From assembly GCA_046350095.1 (NCBI GenBank), contig JAXMBA010000007.1, forward strand, positions 376,514 through 440,513: a DNA stretch of 64,000 bases, read 5' to 3'. The position numbers and the translations under genes were made by a program. This document shows positions 50,901 to 58,683 of this stretch, piece after piece. The notes below the pieces were generated by a model that was given only the letters and a program-made list of their open reading frames with translations, was not told the origin of the DNA and searched no databases. How positions within the stretch are numbered: position 1 is the first letter of the stretch; each line of letters opens with the position of its first letter. This DNA is from Urbifossiella sp046350095. Lineage in GTDB: Bacteria > Planctomycetota > Planctomycetia > Gemmatales > Gemmataceae.

Positions 50901-51481
50901 TACTGCTTGAGCGTCCCGCCCATGACCGTCACCTGGGACACCCCTTCGACGGCCATCAGCCGGTTCCGCAGGGTGAACTCCGCGAGCGTCCGCAACTCCA
51001 TCGCCTTCGCCTGCCGCTCGGCGGGCGTCTTCGGGTCGGCGTCGGAGCGGACGCCGAGGATCATCACCTCGCCCATGATGGACGAGATCGGGGCCATGAC
51101 CGGGTTGGTGTCCGGCGGGAGCCGGTCGCGGACGAGTTGCAGCTTCTCGGCCACCACCTGCCGGTCCTGGTAGATGTCGGTGCCCCACTCGAACTCGACC
51201 CACACGACCGACAGCCCGATGCCGGACGCCGACCGCACCCGCCGCACCCCGGTCGCCCCGTTCAACTGGTACTCCAGCGGGCGGGTGACGAGGGCCTCGA
51301 CCTCCTCCGGGGCCAGGCCGGGGGCTTCGGTGAGTACGGTGACGGTGGGCCGGTTCAGGTCCGGGAACACATCTACCGGCGTGCGGGTGAGTTCGTACAC
51401 CCCGTACACGCTGACCAGCAGTGCGGCCAGGAGGACCAGCACCCGGTTCTTCAGGGAGAACGCGATGACCCGCGTGAGCAT
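47990..51481 (-). CDS. cusA: CusA-family RND efflux pump
   Basis: 1163 residues from the ATG at 51481; the open frame runs on upstream into the adaptor gene. The relay helix VGELVDDAIVDVENIYRRL equals that of the pump at 21779 (Ala at the D402 position), hence Cu/Ag-like. The periplasmic porter, the GLSVVWVEFEWGTDIYQDRQ segment and the final helices are complete, and a Pro-rich extension of about 70 residues follows the last helix. It works with the tandem adaptor 13 bases upstream and probably with the channel at 41906. Confidence 0.92.
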   Translation of the reverse strand: MLTRVIAFSLKNRVLVLLAALLVSVYGVYELTRTPVDVFPDLNRPTVTVLTEAPGLAPEEVEALVTRPLEYQLNGATGVRRVRSASGIGLSVVWVEFEWGTDIYQDRQVVAEKLQLVRDRLPPDTNPVMAPISSIMGEVMILGVRSDADPKTPAERQAKAMELRTLAEFTLRNRLMAVEGVSQVTVMGGTLKQYQIVTSPARLAAENVTLQQLTDAAEKANVLAGGGVMVRSPQESLIRISGQGLTPEEIAETPVAWRDPRPVRIKDVADVRFGGPVQRGDGSVRVREGDAVAGGPAVILTVQKQPNANTLQLTPRIDRVLDDLQRDLPPDVKVERRVFRQSDFIQTAVDNVVEAIRDGTIWVFVVLFLFLWNLRTSVITLTAIPISILVTALVFHWLGVTINTMTLGGIAVAVGELVDDAIVDVENIYRRLKENRGKADPDPPLLVVFRASQEVRGSVVYATMIVCLVVLPLFALGGLEGRMFAPLGLAYMVSLLASLLVSLTVTPALASVLLPNARFMQKKRDPFLLRGLKWVDARLVRWSLRHPWKIVAGVAVLAGLSVLALSRMGSEFLPPFNEGTLTVNLQTEPGTSLDESNRVAGRAEALILQVPEVASVSRRTGRAEMDEHAEGVNSSELDVRLTPHERPKPGFGYAVVRAIPGLHKRGVETVGRPHEQVVADVRERMSGIPGVKANVGQPISHRMDHIMSGVRAQVAVKVVGPDLRELRTAAYDIQERMSKVPGVVDLQVEPQTEISQVRLKVRREEAARHGLAPGDVARLLETAYKGRRVSVVLDGDRYFDLVVWYEESARSSPVEIGKTILDTPSGRKVALSQVADVQDTTGPNTINREHVERRIVVACNVQGRDLGSVVADIKTAVGPVEEKLRGRPGGYRVEYGGQFEAQREANMRLGVFGVLAVIGVFMLLWKCLRSWRAAVQVLLVNIPLAALGSVIALLIANHPPDAALHAAPWWRWPLVWVEATTLSVAHWVGFITLVGIVSRNGILMISHYVHLMEHEGEKFTEEMVVRGSLERLAPVLMTACVAVIGLIPLALGGGQPGREILHPLAVVVIGGLVASTVLDQVVTPAMFWKFGRKIFQPPPPGEPAKAVGWDDAWLHEPAAVPVNRLESVPPPAPVPPPAPVVAVVPDAAVPPLPSTNGTGGHGP

Positions 51482-51494
51482 GGTGGTGGTTCCG

Positions 51495-53738
51495 CTACTT
51501 GATGCCGGCGTAGGCGGTCTGCAACTCGGCGGTCCCCCGGACGGCCACCGGGTCGCCGGGCTTGAGGCCGCGGGTGATCTCCACGAAGCGGTCGTCGGCC
51601 CGTCCGGGTTCGACCGGCAGCCGCTCGAACGCCCCGTCCGGCTGGCGGACGAAGGCGTAGGCCCGCGTCCCCTCGTAGACGACCGCCGACCGGGGGACGG
51701 CGAGGGCCGGCTGGGGCTGGCCGAGGACGAGGGTGAGCCGGGCGAGTTGGTTGTGCCGGAGCGGCTGGGCCGGGGGCCGGTCGAGTTCGACCCAGACGGA
51801 CAGGGTGCGGGAGTCGGGGCCGACCGACCGACCGCTCCGGGCGACCGTCCCGTCGGCCAGGAACGCCGGGTCGCCGGCCACCCGGACGCGGACCTTCTGG
51901 CCGACCCGGACGCGGGAGAGGTCACGCTCGGAGACGTACCCCTGGACGACGGGCCGGGAGAGGTCGTGGACGGCGAACAGCGGCTCCTCGGCCTTCACCG
52001 CCTGGCCGAGCGTGCGGTCGAACCCGACCACCACCCCGTCGATGGGCGACCGCACCGGTACGGCCTCGATGACCGCCCCGGTCTTGACCACGCCGTCGAT
52101 CTGGTCGCCGGCCAGCCCGGCGACCCGGAGCCGGCGTCGGAGGGTGTCCCGCTGCTGGCGGCTGGCGTTCACCAGGGCCTCCTGCTCCAGCAGCCGGCGG
52201 CGGGCGGTCGCCTCGCCGCTCTCCTTCAACCGGTCGTAGGTGTACTCCAGCAGTTCCCCCTCCAGGTGTGCCCGGAGGAGGTCCAACTGGAGGGCGTGCA
52301 GGTCGAGGCTGAACACCTCCGCGAGCACGTCCCCGGCCTTCACCGGCTGGCCGCGGTCCACCAGCACCTTGCGGACGTTGCCGGGCAGCGGGGACGAGGC
52401 GGACGCCCGGCGGGCCGGGGGCAGGTCCACCATCCCGTCGAACTCGGCCACGTCTTCGACGGCCCGCAGGCTGACCGGCTCGACCTCCAGGCCGATCCCG
52501 CGGGCCGCTTCGGGACTCGGACGGAGGACGCCCTGGGCGAACAGCCCGGCCAGTTCGTGCCCGCCGCGGACGACCACCCGGTCGCCGGGGAACAGCCCGC
52601 CGGACCGCACCTCGACCCACCCGCCGGCCCGCCGCCCGACGGCCACCGCCCGCCGCCGGTACTCGGACCCGCCGGTCGCCCCGGCCTCTTCCACCAGGAC
52701 GTAGTGCTCGGCCCCCTCGCGGACGACCGCCCCGGCGGGCACAGCCGTCGCCGCCGCCGGGCCGGGCAGGAGCAGCCGGGCCTCGCCGGACATGCCGGGC
52801 AGGAGCCGCGGGTCGCCGGGCGGGTTGGGGAGTTCGGCCCAGACGGCGTTCAGGTGGGTCCGCGGGTCGAGGGCCACGCCCTTCACCTTCACCTCGGCCC
52901 GGAACACCTCGCCGGGGTACGCGGTCAGCCGCACCTCGACCGGCTGGCCGACCTCGACCCGGTGCAGGTCGTGCTCCAGCACGTCGATCCGCACCCAGAC
53001 GGACGACAGGTCCACGACCTCGAACAAGTGCTCCAGCGGCTCGACCACCTTGCCCACGGCCAGGTCGGCGTGCGTGACCGTCCCGCGGACCGGGCTGACG
53101 ACGGGGAGGGTTCGGGGGCGGGCCTTGCCGGCTTTCAGGAGGGCGTCGAGGTCCGGGCCGGGCAGCCCCAGGCCCGCCCACTTGGCCTTCCCCACCGCCA
53201 GGGCGTTCTGGTTCTGCTTGAGTTTCGTCCGGGCGTCGATCAGCCCCCGCTCCGGCACCGCCCCGGCCCGCACCGTCGGTTCGAGGTCCGCGACGATCTT
53301 CTCGGAGAGCCGAACGTCGTTCTGGGCGTTCAGCAGTTCGAGTTGCAGGGCCTCCAGTTCGACGGCCTCCACCTCCGCGAGCACCTCCCCGGCGGCGACG
53401 GCCTGGCCGGGCTGGGCGTGCAGCTTCACCACCCGGCCCGCCGCCCGCGAGGACGCGAAGGCGTGGTTCTGCCACGGCGACGTGAGGGCGGCGTAGGCCA
53501 GCAGGCTCTCGGTGACGGGCCGCGACTCCACATCGGCGGTCAGCACGTCGAGGGACTCGCGGGCGTCCCGGCTCAGGATGATCTGCCCCGTCTCGGCGTT
53601 CACCTGGGCACCGCGGGTGGGCAGCGGGGCGTGCCCCTCGTGGGCCAGTACCCACGTCGCCGCGACCGTCAGCAGCAGGGCGACGGCCAGGCCGGCGGGC
53701 CGGGCGAAGCGGCGAAGGCGGGTCGGGGGCGGACGCAT
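51495..53738 (-). CDS. cusB: Tandem-duplicated RND adaptor (two adaptor modules in one chain)
   Basis: 747 residues, nearly double the usual 380-480. After a membrane segment and HEGHAPLP there is a complete adaptor module (about 50-420): SSRAAGRVVKLHAQPGQAVA, helical hairpin, LPVVSPVRGTVTHADLAVGK, barrel, PAGAVVREGAEHYVLV. A second complete module follows (about 425-747): ASSPLPGNVRKVLVDRGQPV, hairpin, VPVRSPIDGVVVGFDRTLGQ, VPRSAVVYEGTRAYAFV. RND pumps bind six adaptor copies as three dimers, so the fusion could give a fixed pair per pump monomer. Frame and spacing to the pump are normal, so I do not think it is an assembly fault. Confidence 0.88.
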   Translation of the reverse strand: MRPPPTRLRRFARPAGLAVALLLTVAATWVLAHEGHAPLPTRGAQVNAETGQIILSRDARESLDVLTADVESRPVTESLLAYAALTSPWQNHAFASSRAAGRVVKLHAQPGQAVAAGEVLAEVEAVELEALQLELLNAQNDVRLSEKIVADLEPTVRAGAVPERGLIDARTKLKQNQNALAVGKAKWAGLGLPGPDLDALLKAGKARPRTLPVVSPVRGTVTHADLAVGKVVEPLEHLFEVVDLSSVWVRIDVLEHDLHRVEVGQPVEVRLTAYPGEVFRAEVKVKGVALDPRTHLNAVWAELPNPPGDPRLLPGMSGEARLLLPGPAAATAVPAGAVVREGAEHYVLVEEAGATGGSEYRRRAVAVGRRAGGWVEVRSGGLFPGDRVVVRGGHELAGLFAQGVLRPSPEAARGIGLEVEPVSLRAVEDVAEFDGMVDLPPARRASASSPLPGNVRKVLVDRGQPVKAGDVLAEVFSLDLHALQLDLLRAHLEGELLEYTYDRLKESGEATARRRLLEQEALVNASRQQRDTLRRRLRVAGLAGDQIDGVVKTGAVIEAVPVRSPIDGVVVGFDRTLGQAVKAEEPLFAVHDLSRPVVQGYVSERDLSRVRVGQKVRVRVAGDPAFLADGTVARSGRSVGPDSRTLSVWVELDRPPAQPLRHNQLARLTLVLGQPQPALAVPRSAVVYEGTRAYAFVRQPDGAFERLPVEPGRADDRFVEITRGLKPGDPVAVRGTAELQTAYAGIK

Positions 53739-53766
53739 GGCATCACCGGACGTTCGAGGAACGGGT

Positions 53767-53793
53767 GGGGCCGACCGCGGGCGGGTCGGCCCC
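53767..53793. other. 10-bp intercistronic hairpin
   Basis: GGGGCCGACC (53767-53776) and GGTCGGCCCC (53784-53793) form a perfect stem with a 7-base loop between the copper-storage gene and the tandem adaptor gene. Confidence 0.45.
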
Positions 53794-53804
53794 GGTCGGG
53801 GCGG

Positions 53805-54140
53805 TCACGCGGCCCCGGCCATCTTGCGGCACTCCTCGGCACACCGGCGACACGCCTCGGCACACTTCCGGCAGTGGTCGTGCTGGTGCTTGGAGCACTC
53901 GGCCCCGCACGCCTCGCACGCCTCGGCACAGGCCCGGCAGACGACCGCGGCGAACCGCGACCCGCGGGCCATGAACGCCGCGGCCAGCCGGCACAGGTCG
54001 GCACAGTCGCGGTCGAGGCGGACGCACTCGGCCATCATCTTCACGTCCGGCTCGCGGAGGCAGGCGTCCGCACAGTGCTCGCACGCCGCCGCACACGCGG
54101 TACAGGCGTCGAGGCAGGACTGGTAACGCTCGTGGCTCAT
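53805..54140 (-). CDS. Cytosolic four-helix copper-storage protein, Csp3-like
   Basis: 111 residues from the ATG at 54140, with no signal peptide. The helices carry Cys at CxxxC spacing along one face: YQSCLDACTACAAACEHCAD, CVRLDRDCADLCRLA, CRACAEACEACGAECSKHQH and CRKCAEACRRCAEECRKM. This is the Csp3 type that loads Cu(I) in the cytoplasm, complementing the exported Csp1-like protein at 40741. It is inside the copper operon between a His-rich lipoprotein and the pump genes. Confidence 0.9.
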   Translation of the reverse strand: MSHERYQSCLDACTACAAACEHCADACLREPDVKMMAECVRLDRDCADLCRLAAAFMARGSRFAAVVCRACAEACEACGAECSKHQHDHCRKCAEACRRCAEECRKMAGAA

Positions 54141-54210
54141 GGTGCTCACTCCTTGTCGGGGCGATCCCAGGGTGCGGCCCGCGGTGTGCGAACCGCCACC
54201 CCGTTCGGTC

Positions 54211-54230
54211 GCGGCACCCGGCGGTGCCGC
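54211..54230. other. 8-bp intercistronic hairpin
   Basis: GCGGCACC (54211-54218) pairs with GGTGCCGC (54223-54230) around CGGC in the gap between the lipoprotein gene at 54281 and the Csp3-like gene. Confidence 0.4.
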
Positions 54231-54280
54231 CGTTCGACTGCCGCCCCGGTGGACGGCGTGGTTCTCCGTGGCCGACGCCC

Positions 54281-55129
54281 TCAATCGACCCTCACGACGA
54301 ACGGGACCACCCGCACGGCGTCCTTCCAGCGGAACTGGCCCCAGCCCTTGTAGACCCCGGCCCGCGGGAAGTGGGCGGCGAAGGCGACCACGTTGGCGGG
54401 GGTCTTGTCGTCCGCCGGGTGGGCGTGGACGTACTCCTTGCCGTCGCCGCTCAGCACGACGAGGTGGCCCATCGCCCCCATGTACGGCTGGAGGCCGGCG
54501 AGCGGCTGGCCCGCGTCGAGCAACTCGAACCGGACGACGCCCTCGCCGCCGGCCTTAGCGTTTCCGACCGTCACCCGTGCCGCGAGGCCGTCCGCTTCGA
54601 CCGCGGCGGGCACGTTCGGGGTGAGCGGTGGGGCGGGCGGGGGTTGGCCGGCGACCGTCACCTCGGCCACCGCCGTGCCCGCCTTGCCGCCGGTCGGCTG
54701 GTGGTCGGCGTACAGGCGGTAGGTGCCGGCGGTCGGGAACGTGTACGTCGTGGTGAGGTTGCCTGCCGGGTCCACCGCCGGGTGCAGGTGGGCGAAGGTG
54801 TCCAACCCGTCGCGGACGACGACGAGGTGAAACTTCGCCTCGTGGGTCACGTCGAAGTCCTTCACCATCGCCCCGCCCGCGTCGTGGATCATCAGCTTCA
54901 GCGTGGTCGGCTGGCCCGCCGCGATCTGGGCGGGGTCGGTCTTCACCACGAGGCTCGCGGCCTTCTGCCCGCCGCCGTGCCCGGCGTGCGGGTCGCTGCC
55001 GTGCCCCTGGTGGGCGGTCGGTTCCGGGCCATCGTGCTTCGTGCCGTCGTGCTTGGTGCCGCACCCGGCGAGCAGTGCGGCGACCGCCAACGCGGCGGCG
55101 GGCAGGGCCAAGAGTCGGAGTCGGGTCAT
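54281..55129 (-). CDS. His-rich periplasmic lipoprotein, YtkA-like domains
   Basis: 282 residues from the ATG at 55129. Lipoprotein signal (AVAALLAGCGTK), a His/Gly linker (HQGHGSDPHAGHGGG), then two beta-sandwich units: FDVTHEAKFHLVVVRDGLDT with FAHLHPAV, and GAMGHLVVLSGDGKEYVHAH. The HLHP/HAHP segments and strand order resemble YtkA-like domains thought to bind copper. It is the first gene behind the MerR-type promoter at 55200 and heads the copper operon running to 44887. Confidence 0.8.
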   Translation of the reverse strand: MTRLRLLALPAAALAVAALLAGCGTKHDGTKHDGPEPTAHQGHGSDPHAGHGGGQKAASLVVKTDPAQIAAGQPTTLKLMIHDAGGAMVKDFDVTHEAKFHLVVVRDGLDTFAHLHPAVDPAGNLTTTYTFPTAGTYRLYADHQPTGGKAGTAVAEVTVAGQPPPAPPLTPNVPAAVEADGLAARVTVGNAKAGGEGVVRFELLDAGQPLAGLQPYMGAMGHLVVLSGDGKEYVHAHPADDKTPANVVAFAAHFPRAGVYKGWGQFRWKDAVRVVPFVVRVD

Positions 55130-55199
55130 GGGTGTCGCTCCTCGGTGCGGTGTGGCGTTCAGCCCACCGGGTTGTGAATGTCGGGGTTGATCCCGAACC

Positions 55200-55231
55200 A
55201 GCGTAAGGCCCGTACCGTGGTACGGAGTCAA
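55200..55231 (-). promoter_or_regulatory. MerR/CueR-type promoter-operator 3, head of the copper operon
   Basis: On the minus strand TTGACT (55231-55226) and TACGCT (55205-55200) have a 20-base spacer holding the perfect dyad CCGTA-N6-TACGG (55210-55225). It matches the site at 40599 almost base for base. It would drive about 10 kb of copper genes from 55129 down to 44887 in response to the regulator at 41257. Confidence 0.78.
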
Positions 55232-55263
55232 GGGCGGCGGCTCGTTTCCGGTCACGGCCCGCG

Positions 55264-56583
55264 TCACTTCCGCACCCGCCCGGCGTCCGCCGCGGTCATC
55301 TTCCCGTACCCCGCCGGCCAGTCGGACGTGACCTCCACCTGGCCGGCGTAGTCGCGGTCTTCGAGCACCGCCTTCCAGTCCGCGGCGAGCCGGTCGCCGG
55401 CATCGACGTACACCTTGAGCAAGTACCGCCCCTTCGTCAGAGCGGGCGGGGCGGACTTCCACGCGGTCGCCCGGTCGGACCCCTTCGCGGCCAGGAGGGT
55501 CAGGTTGTGCTGCCACAGCTTCCCCTGGCCCCACACCTTGCGGTCGGTGGTGGCGACGGGCGACGGCTCCCACGCCTTCGTGCCGGCGTCCCAGGCGTAC
55601 ACGTCCACCTGCACCAGTCGGTCGGCCCAGGCGGGCGGGGTGTTCGTCAGCTTGAGCCAGATGTCGGTGCCGAACCGGAGCGGGCCGGCGTCCGGCGGGG
55701 GCAGGGCCGCGGCGTCGGCGTACTGGTCCTTCACGACCTTCGCGTAGTCGTCCAAGAAGGTGCGGTACGCCTTGTACCCCTGGTCGCCGGGCAGGAACTT
55801 CTGCCCGCCGCCGTGCTTCACCGCGTTCAGCGGCTTGCGGAGGAGCAGGCTGTTCTCAGGGTTCTCGGCGTCGATGAGCTTGCCGGCCCGCAGGTACGCG
55901 AGGGTCGCCGCCGGCCCGCCGGCCTTCACCCAGGCGACCCGTTCGCCGTGTTCCTCGACCAGCTTCTTGTTCTCCGGCGTCCCCTCGGTGTGGCACGACA
56001 TGCACCGGAACCGCATGGCCCACACCGTCTGCTCGAACGACGCCAGGAGGCGGTCGGTGCGGGCGTGGCGGATCACCTCGACCGGACGCGGGGGCCGGGC
56101 CAGGTCGGTCGCCGCGAGCTTCGGGGCGGCTCGCAGCTTGGGGTCGGCGGCACTCGCCGCGATCCACGCCGCGAACGCCGCGTGTTCCGCCTTCCGGTTC
56201 TTCTCATGGATCAGGGCCGCACCCGCCTTGTCCGGCTCGCTCATCTGGATGAGGGCGAGGATTTTCGACTTCGCCGGGGCGTCCAGGTCGATCAACCCCT
56301 GGTCCCGCAGGGACACGAACGTCTCCTCGTGGGTCGGGCGGATGTAGTTCTTCAGGTCCACCCCCGCGAGGTGGCACTGCACGCAACTCGACGGGTCGGG
56401 CGACTTGAAGATCGGCAGGATGCGTTTCTCGAACACCTGCCGGGCGTCCGCCGAGTCGCCCGACGGCTCTGCCGCCGGGGCGGGCGGTGCGGGCACCGCC
56501 GGTGCGGGCTGCGGCGGGGCCGGCGGCTTGCCGCAGCCGGCAACGACTGCCACGAGGAGAAAAGCGAACGTCACGCGGGTCAT
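55264..56583 (-). CDS. Di-heme cytochrome-type lipoprotein
   Basis: 439 residues from the ATG at 56583. Lipoprotein signal (FLLVAVVAGCGK), a Pro/Ala linker, then two heme c attachment sites: SSCVQCHLAGVDLKNYI near residue 70 and FRCMSCHTEGTPENKK near 200. The first resembles planctomycete-type cytochromes in which CxxCH follows a 'FEKRILPIF' lead. The C-terminal third is beta-rich. It may take electrons during metal oxidation at the membrane. It is third of a minus-strand lipoprotein set (57973-55264) and runs towards the copper operon promoter. Confidence 0.82.
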   Translation of the reverse strand: MTRVTFAFLLVAVVAGCGKPPAPPQPAPAVPAPPAPAAEPSGDSADARQVFEKRILPIFKSPDPSSCVQCHLAGVDLKNYIRPTHEETFVSLRDQGLIDLDAPAKSKILALIQMSEPDKAGAALIHEKNRKAEHAAFAAWIAASAADPKLRAAPKLAATDLARPPRPVEVIRHARTDRLLASFEQTVWAMRFRCMSCHTEGTPENKKLVEEHGERVAWVKAGGPAATLAYLRAGKLIDAENPENSLLLRKPLNAVKHGGGQKFLPGDQGYKAYRTFLDDYAKVVKDQYADAAALPPPDAGPLRFGTDIWLKLTNTPPAWADRLVQVDVYAWDAGTKAWEPSPVATTDRKVWGQGKLWQHNLTLLAAKGSDRATAWKSAPPALTKGRYLLKVYVDAGDRLAADWKAVLEDRDYAGQVEVTSDWPAGYGKMTAADAGRVRK

Positions 56584-56607
56584 GGGCTGATGCCTCCGGG
56601 GTGGGGC

Positions 56608-56632
56608 GGGGCCGGCACGACGCACCGGCCCC
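56608..56632. other. 8-bp intercistronic hairpin
   Basis: GGGGCCGG (56608-56615) pairs with CCGGCCCC (56625-56632), and the flanking GTGGGG/CCCCAC can lengthen the stem. It lies between the cytochrome gene and the lipoprotein gene at 56655. Confidence 0.4.
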
Positions 56633-56654
56633 CACCCGTCGGTCGTCGGGTTAG

Positions 56655-57074
56655 TTACTTCCTCTCCCGGTCGGCCTGGGCCTTTGCCTTCAACTCGGCC
56701 ACCGCGGCGAGCGTCTTGTCCGGGTCGGCCAGGGCCTTCTTCTGACACCCCTTGCAGCAGAGGAACACCGGCTGGTCCTTGACCGTCACCTTGAGCGGCG
56801 GTCCCATCGCCCCCAGCCGCTCGGTGGTGTTGATCGCACACCACTCCTGGGCGTCCACCAAGGCACGGTCCTCCAGCGACAGCTTGTCCCGCTCGGCCTT
56901 GATCTCGGCGGCGTGGGCGTCGGCGGGCGGGGTCTTGGTCGTCGCCTGGGTGCCGCCCGCCGGGGCGGGACCGCCGCTGTTCGGGTTGGAGCAGCCGGCC
57001 AGTACGAGCGACCCCGCGGCCACGACGGCGGCGAGCCGCCAGCCGGATCGGGGGACGGGTTTGCCTGCGGTCAT
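56655..57074 (-). CDS. Lipoprotein with YHS-like Cys motif
   Basis: 139 residues from the ATG at 57074. Lipoprotein signal (AAGSLVLAGCSN), a Thr/Ala linker, and a C-terminal domain with EWCAINTTERLGAMGPPLKV and VFLCCKGCQKKALADPDKTL. The order Cys, Met/Gly turn, then FLCCKGC resembles the second half of YHS-like metal-binding domains (compare FFFCSENC in the ATPase at 44887). Probably a periplasmic metal carrier. 38 bases after the lipoprotein gene at 57113. Confidence 0.75.
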   Translation of the reverse strand: MTAGKPVPRSGWRLAAVVAAGSLVLAGCSNPNSGGPAPAGGTQATTKTPPADAHAAEIKAERDKLSLEDRALVDAQEWCAINTTERLGAMGPPLKVTVKDQPVFLCCKGCQKKALADPDKTLAAVAELKAKAQADRERK

Positions 57075-57112
57075 CACGATCTCCTGGGGATGTTGGTGGG
57101 GTTGGTCGGGGG

Positions 57113-57973
57113 TCACTTCTTGACGTACTCGCCCGGCGGCTTGATCTGGTCCGGGTGGTCCTTGGCGAGTTGCACGAACTCGTCCACGCACGGCGGGCAG
57201 CAGAACTGATACTCCTGCCCGCCGATCACCCAGGTGAATGCCGGGTTGGCCTTGGTCAGCGTGACCGGGCAGATGCGGTCGCCGGCCTTCGGCTTGAGGT
57301 CGTGCGACACCGGCACCCCGCGGAACTTCTCCGAGCCGGTCTTGTTGCCGTTGGCCTTGATGTCGGCGGCGGTGTACTTGCCGCCGGGCGTCAGGTACAG
57401 CTTCCGCTCCTCGGCGTCGGCCCCTTTGGACTGCGTGGCGTCGGCGTGGCCGGCGGGCGAGGACGAGAACCCGACCCGGAACCGCTCGCCGCCGATGCGG
57501 ATGGTGGGGATCGTGACCTCGACCTTCTTGCCCCACAGGTCGCGGGGCAGCTTGCCGACGAACTGCGAGGTCTTGCCCGCGGTGTCCCCCGGCTGGGGTT
57601 CGGCCTTGAAGATGAACGCCGTGGCCTCGGCCCCGCCCTCGGCCTTGGCGTAGGCGGTCAGCGGCTCGGCCTCGACCTCGATCACCTTGGCCTCGTCCTG
57701 GCCGAGCGTGTAGAACCGGACCACCCCGTCCTTCTCGAACACGGCCTCGCCGTGGTAGTTGTCCCGCCCGATGGGGACGATGATCCCGCCGTGGGCGGTC
57801 GGCTTGTGCCCGTGCTCCCCGTCCTTGTGGTCCGGGCCGGACTTGCCGGGCGTCGGCCCGGCGGGGGTGGCCGTCGCTGGGGCGGGGGTGTCGGTCGGGC
57901 GGTTGCAGCCGGCGACGACGACGAAGGCACCGACGGCGACCGGGAGGGCGAGCAGACGCAAGGTACGCAACAC
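57113..57973 (-). CDS. His/Cys lipoprotein with YHS-like C-terminus
   Basis: 286 residues from a GTG with AGGAG upstream. Lipoprotein signal (VAVGAFVVVAGCNR), a linker with His clusters (HKDGEHGHKPTAHGG), a beta domain (NYHGEAVFEKDGVVRFYTLG) related to that of the lipoprotein at 21238, and a C-terminal part with ICPVTLTKANPAFTWVIGG and FCCPPCVDEF, a YHS-like layout. It combines two metal-binding elements in one chain. First gene of the set 57973-55264. Confidence 0.75.
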   Translation of the reverse strand: MLRTLRLLALPVAVGAFVVVAGCNRPTDTPAPATATPAGPTPGKSGPDHKDGEHGHKPTAHGGIIVPIGRDNYHGEAVFEKDGVVRFYTLGQDEAKVIEVEAEPLTAYAKAEGGAEATAFIFKAEPQPGDTAGKTSQFVGKLPRDLWGKKVEVTIPTIRIGGERFRVGFSSSPAGHADATQSKGADAEERKLYLTPGGKYTAADIKANGNKTGSEKFRGVPVSHDLKPKAGDRICPVTLTKANPAFTWVIGGQEYQFCCPPCVDEFVQLAKDHPDQIKPPGEYVKK

Positions 57974-58174
57974 GATCCTGCTCCTGGGTAGGAGGAACCG
58001 GCGGCGGCACGGAGGCCGACCGTCCGGGGAATGGCGAGACGGACCAACGCCACGACCGAACCGCGGGCGGGCGGCGTCTCGGATCAGAGTCGAACGTTTA
58101 CAACGGACGGAATGCGGAGCGGCCAACGACACGACGCCGGGCGGGCGTCCGCGTGGGCCTGCGAGAAGGGTGGG

Positions 58175-58639
58175 TTAGCAGCGGAGCAGGTGGTGAGCTT
58201 GGAGCAGCCGCCAGGACGTGAGGCGGTGGCCCGGCGGTGACGAGCCGCCGCCGGAGTCGAGGTCGGGATCAACCACCGGGTCGGTGGTCAACGCGGCGGG
58301 AACGAACTGGAAGGTGGCGGTCAGCAGCCGGGCGACTTCTTCCGCCGTGAGCGACGGGGCGGGCTGGTCGAGGGTCTGCTTGGTGCCACTATCTTTACAG
58401 GGGCACTGGTGCTTACCCGGTTTCGGAGCCTGCTCGGCTGGGCTTCCGCCGCCCAGGGGATGCTGGGATTTCGTCGGGCACTCATCCCGACAGCAGCACG
58501 GTGAGGGGCGGTGCGACGGGGGGAGCGACGAACCGGAACCGGACGGCGGGGCCGAGGCGACCGCGGTCGTGCAGCAGCAGAGGCTCGGCCCCGCCACCAG
58601 CACGAACGTCATGTAGATCGCCAGGAGCCGCCGGAACAT
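58175..58639 (-). CDS. Small exported Cys-rich protein, family member 4
   Basis: 154 residues from the ATG at 58639. Signal peptide ending LVAGPSLCCC, a Ser/Pro linker, Cys clusters (PCCCRDECPTK; HQCPCKDSG), the segment ATFQFVPAALTTD and the C-terminal end LLQAHHLLRC. Same layout as 26881, 29052, 33915 and 58780; the last is its divergent neighbour. It has a promoter at 58684-58712. Copper binding by the Cys clusters is inferred from context. Confidence 0.65.
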   Translation of the reverse strand: MFRRLLAIYMTFVLVAGPSLCCCTTAVASAPPSGSGSSLPPSHRPSPCCCRDECPTKSQHPLGGGSPAEQAPKPGKHQCPCKDSGTKQTLDQPAPSLTAEEVARLLTATFQFVPAALTTDPVVDPDLDSGGGSSPPGHRLTSWRLLQAHHLLRC

Positions 58640-58683
58640 CACACCACCCGATCTCGGAAACGGACGGACTGCCACCAACCGAC

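Noticed and set aside
48000..51502. Plus-strand frame of over 1200 codons opposite the second CusA pump
   Set aside because: Arg/His/Asp-rich antisense translation with no domain structure.
51482..51925. Upstream extension of the CusA-type pump frame to 51925
   Set aside because: The extension translates to a Ser/Arg/Pro-rich stretch inside the adaptor gene; the ATG at 51481 begins the conserved first helix.
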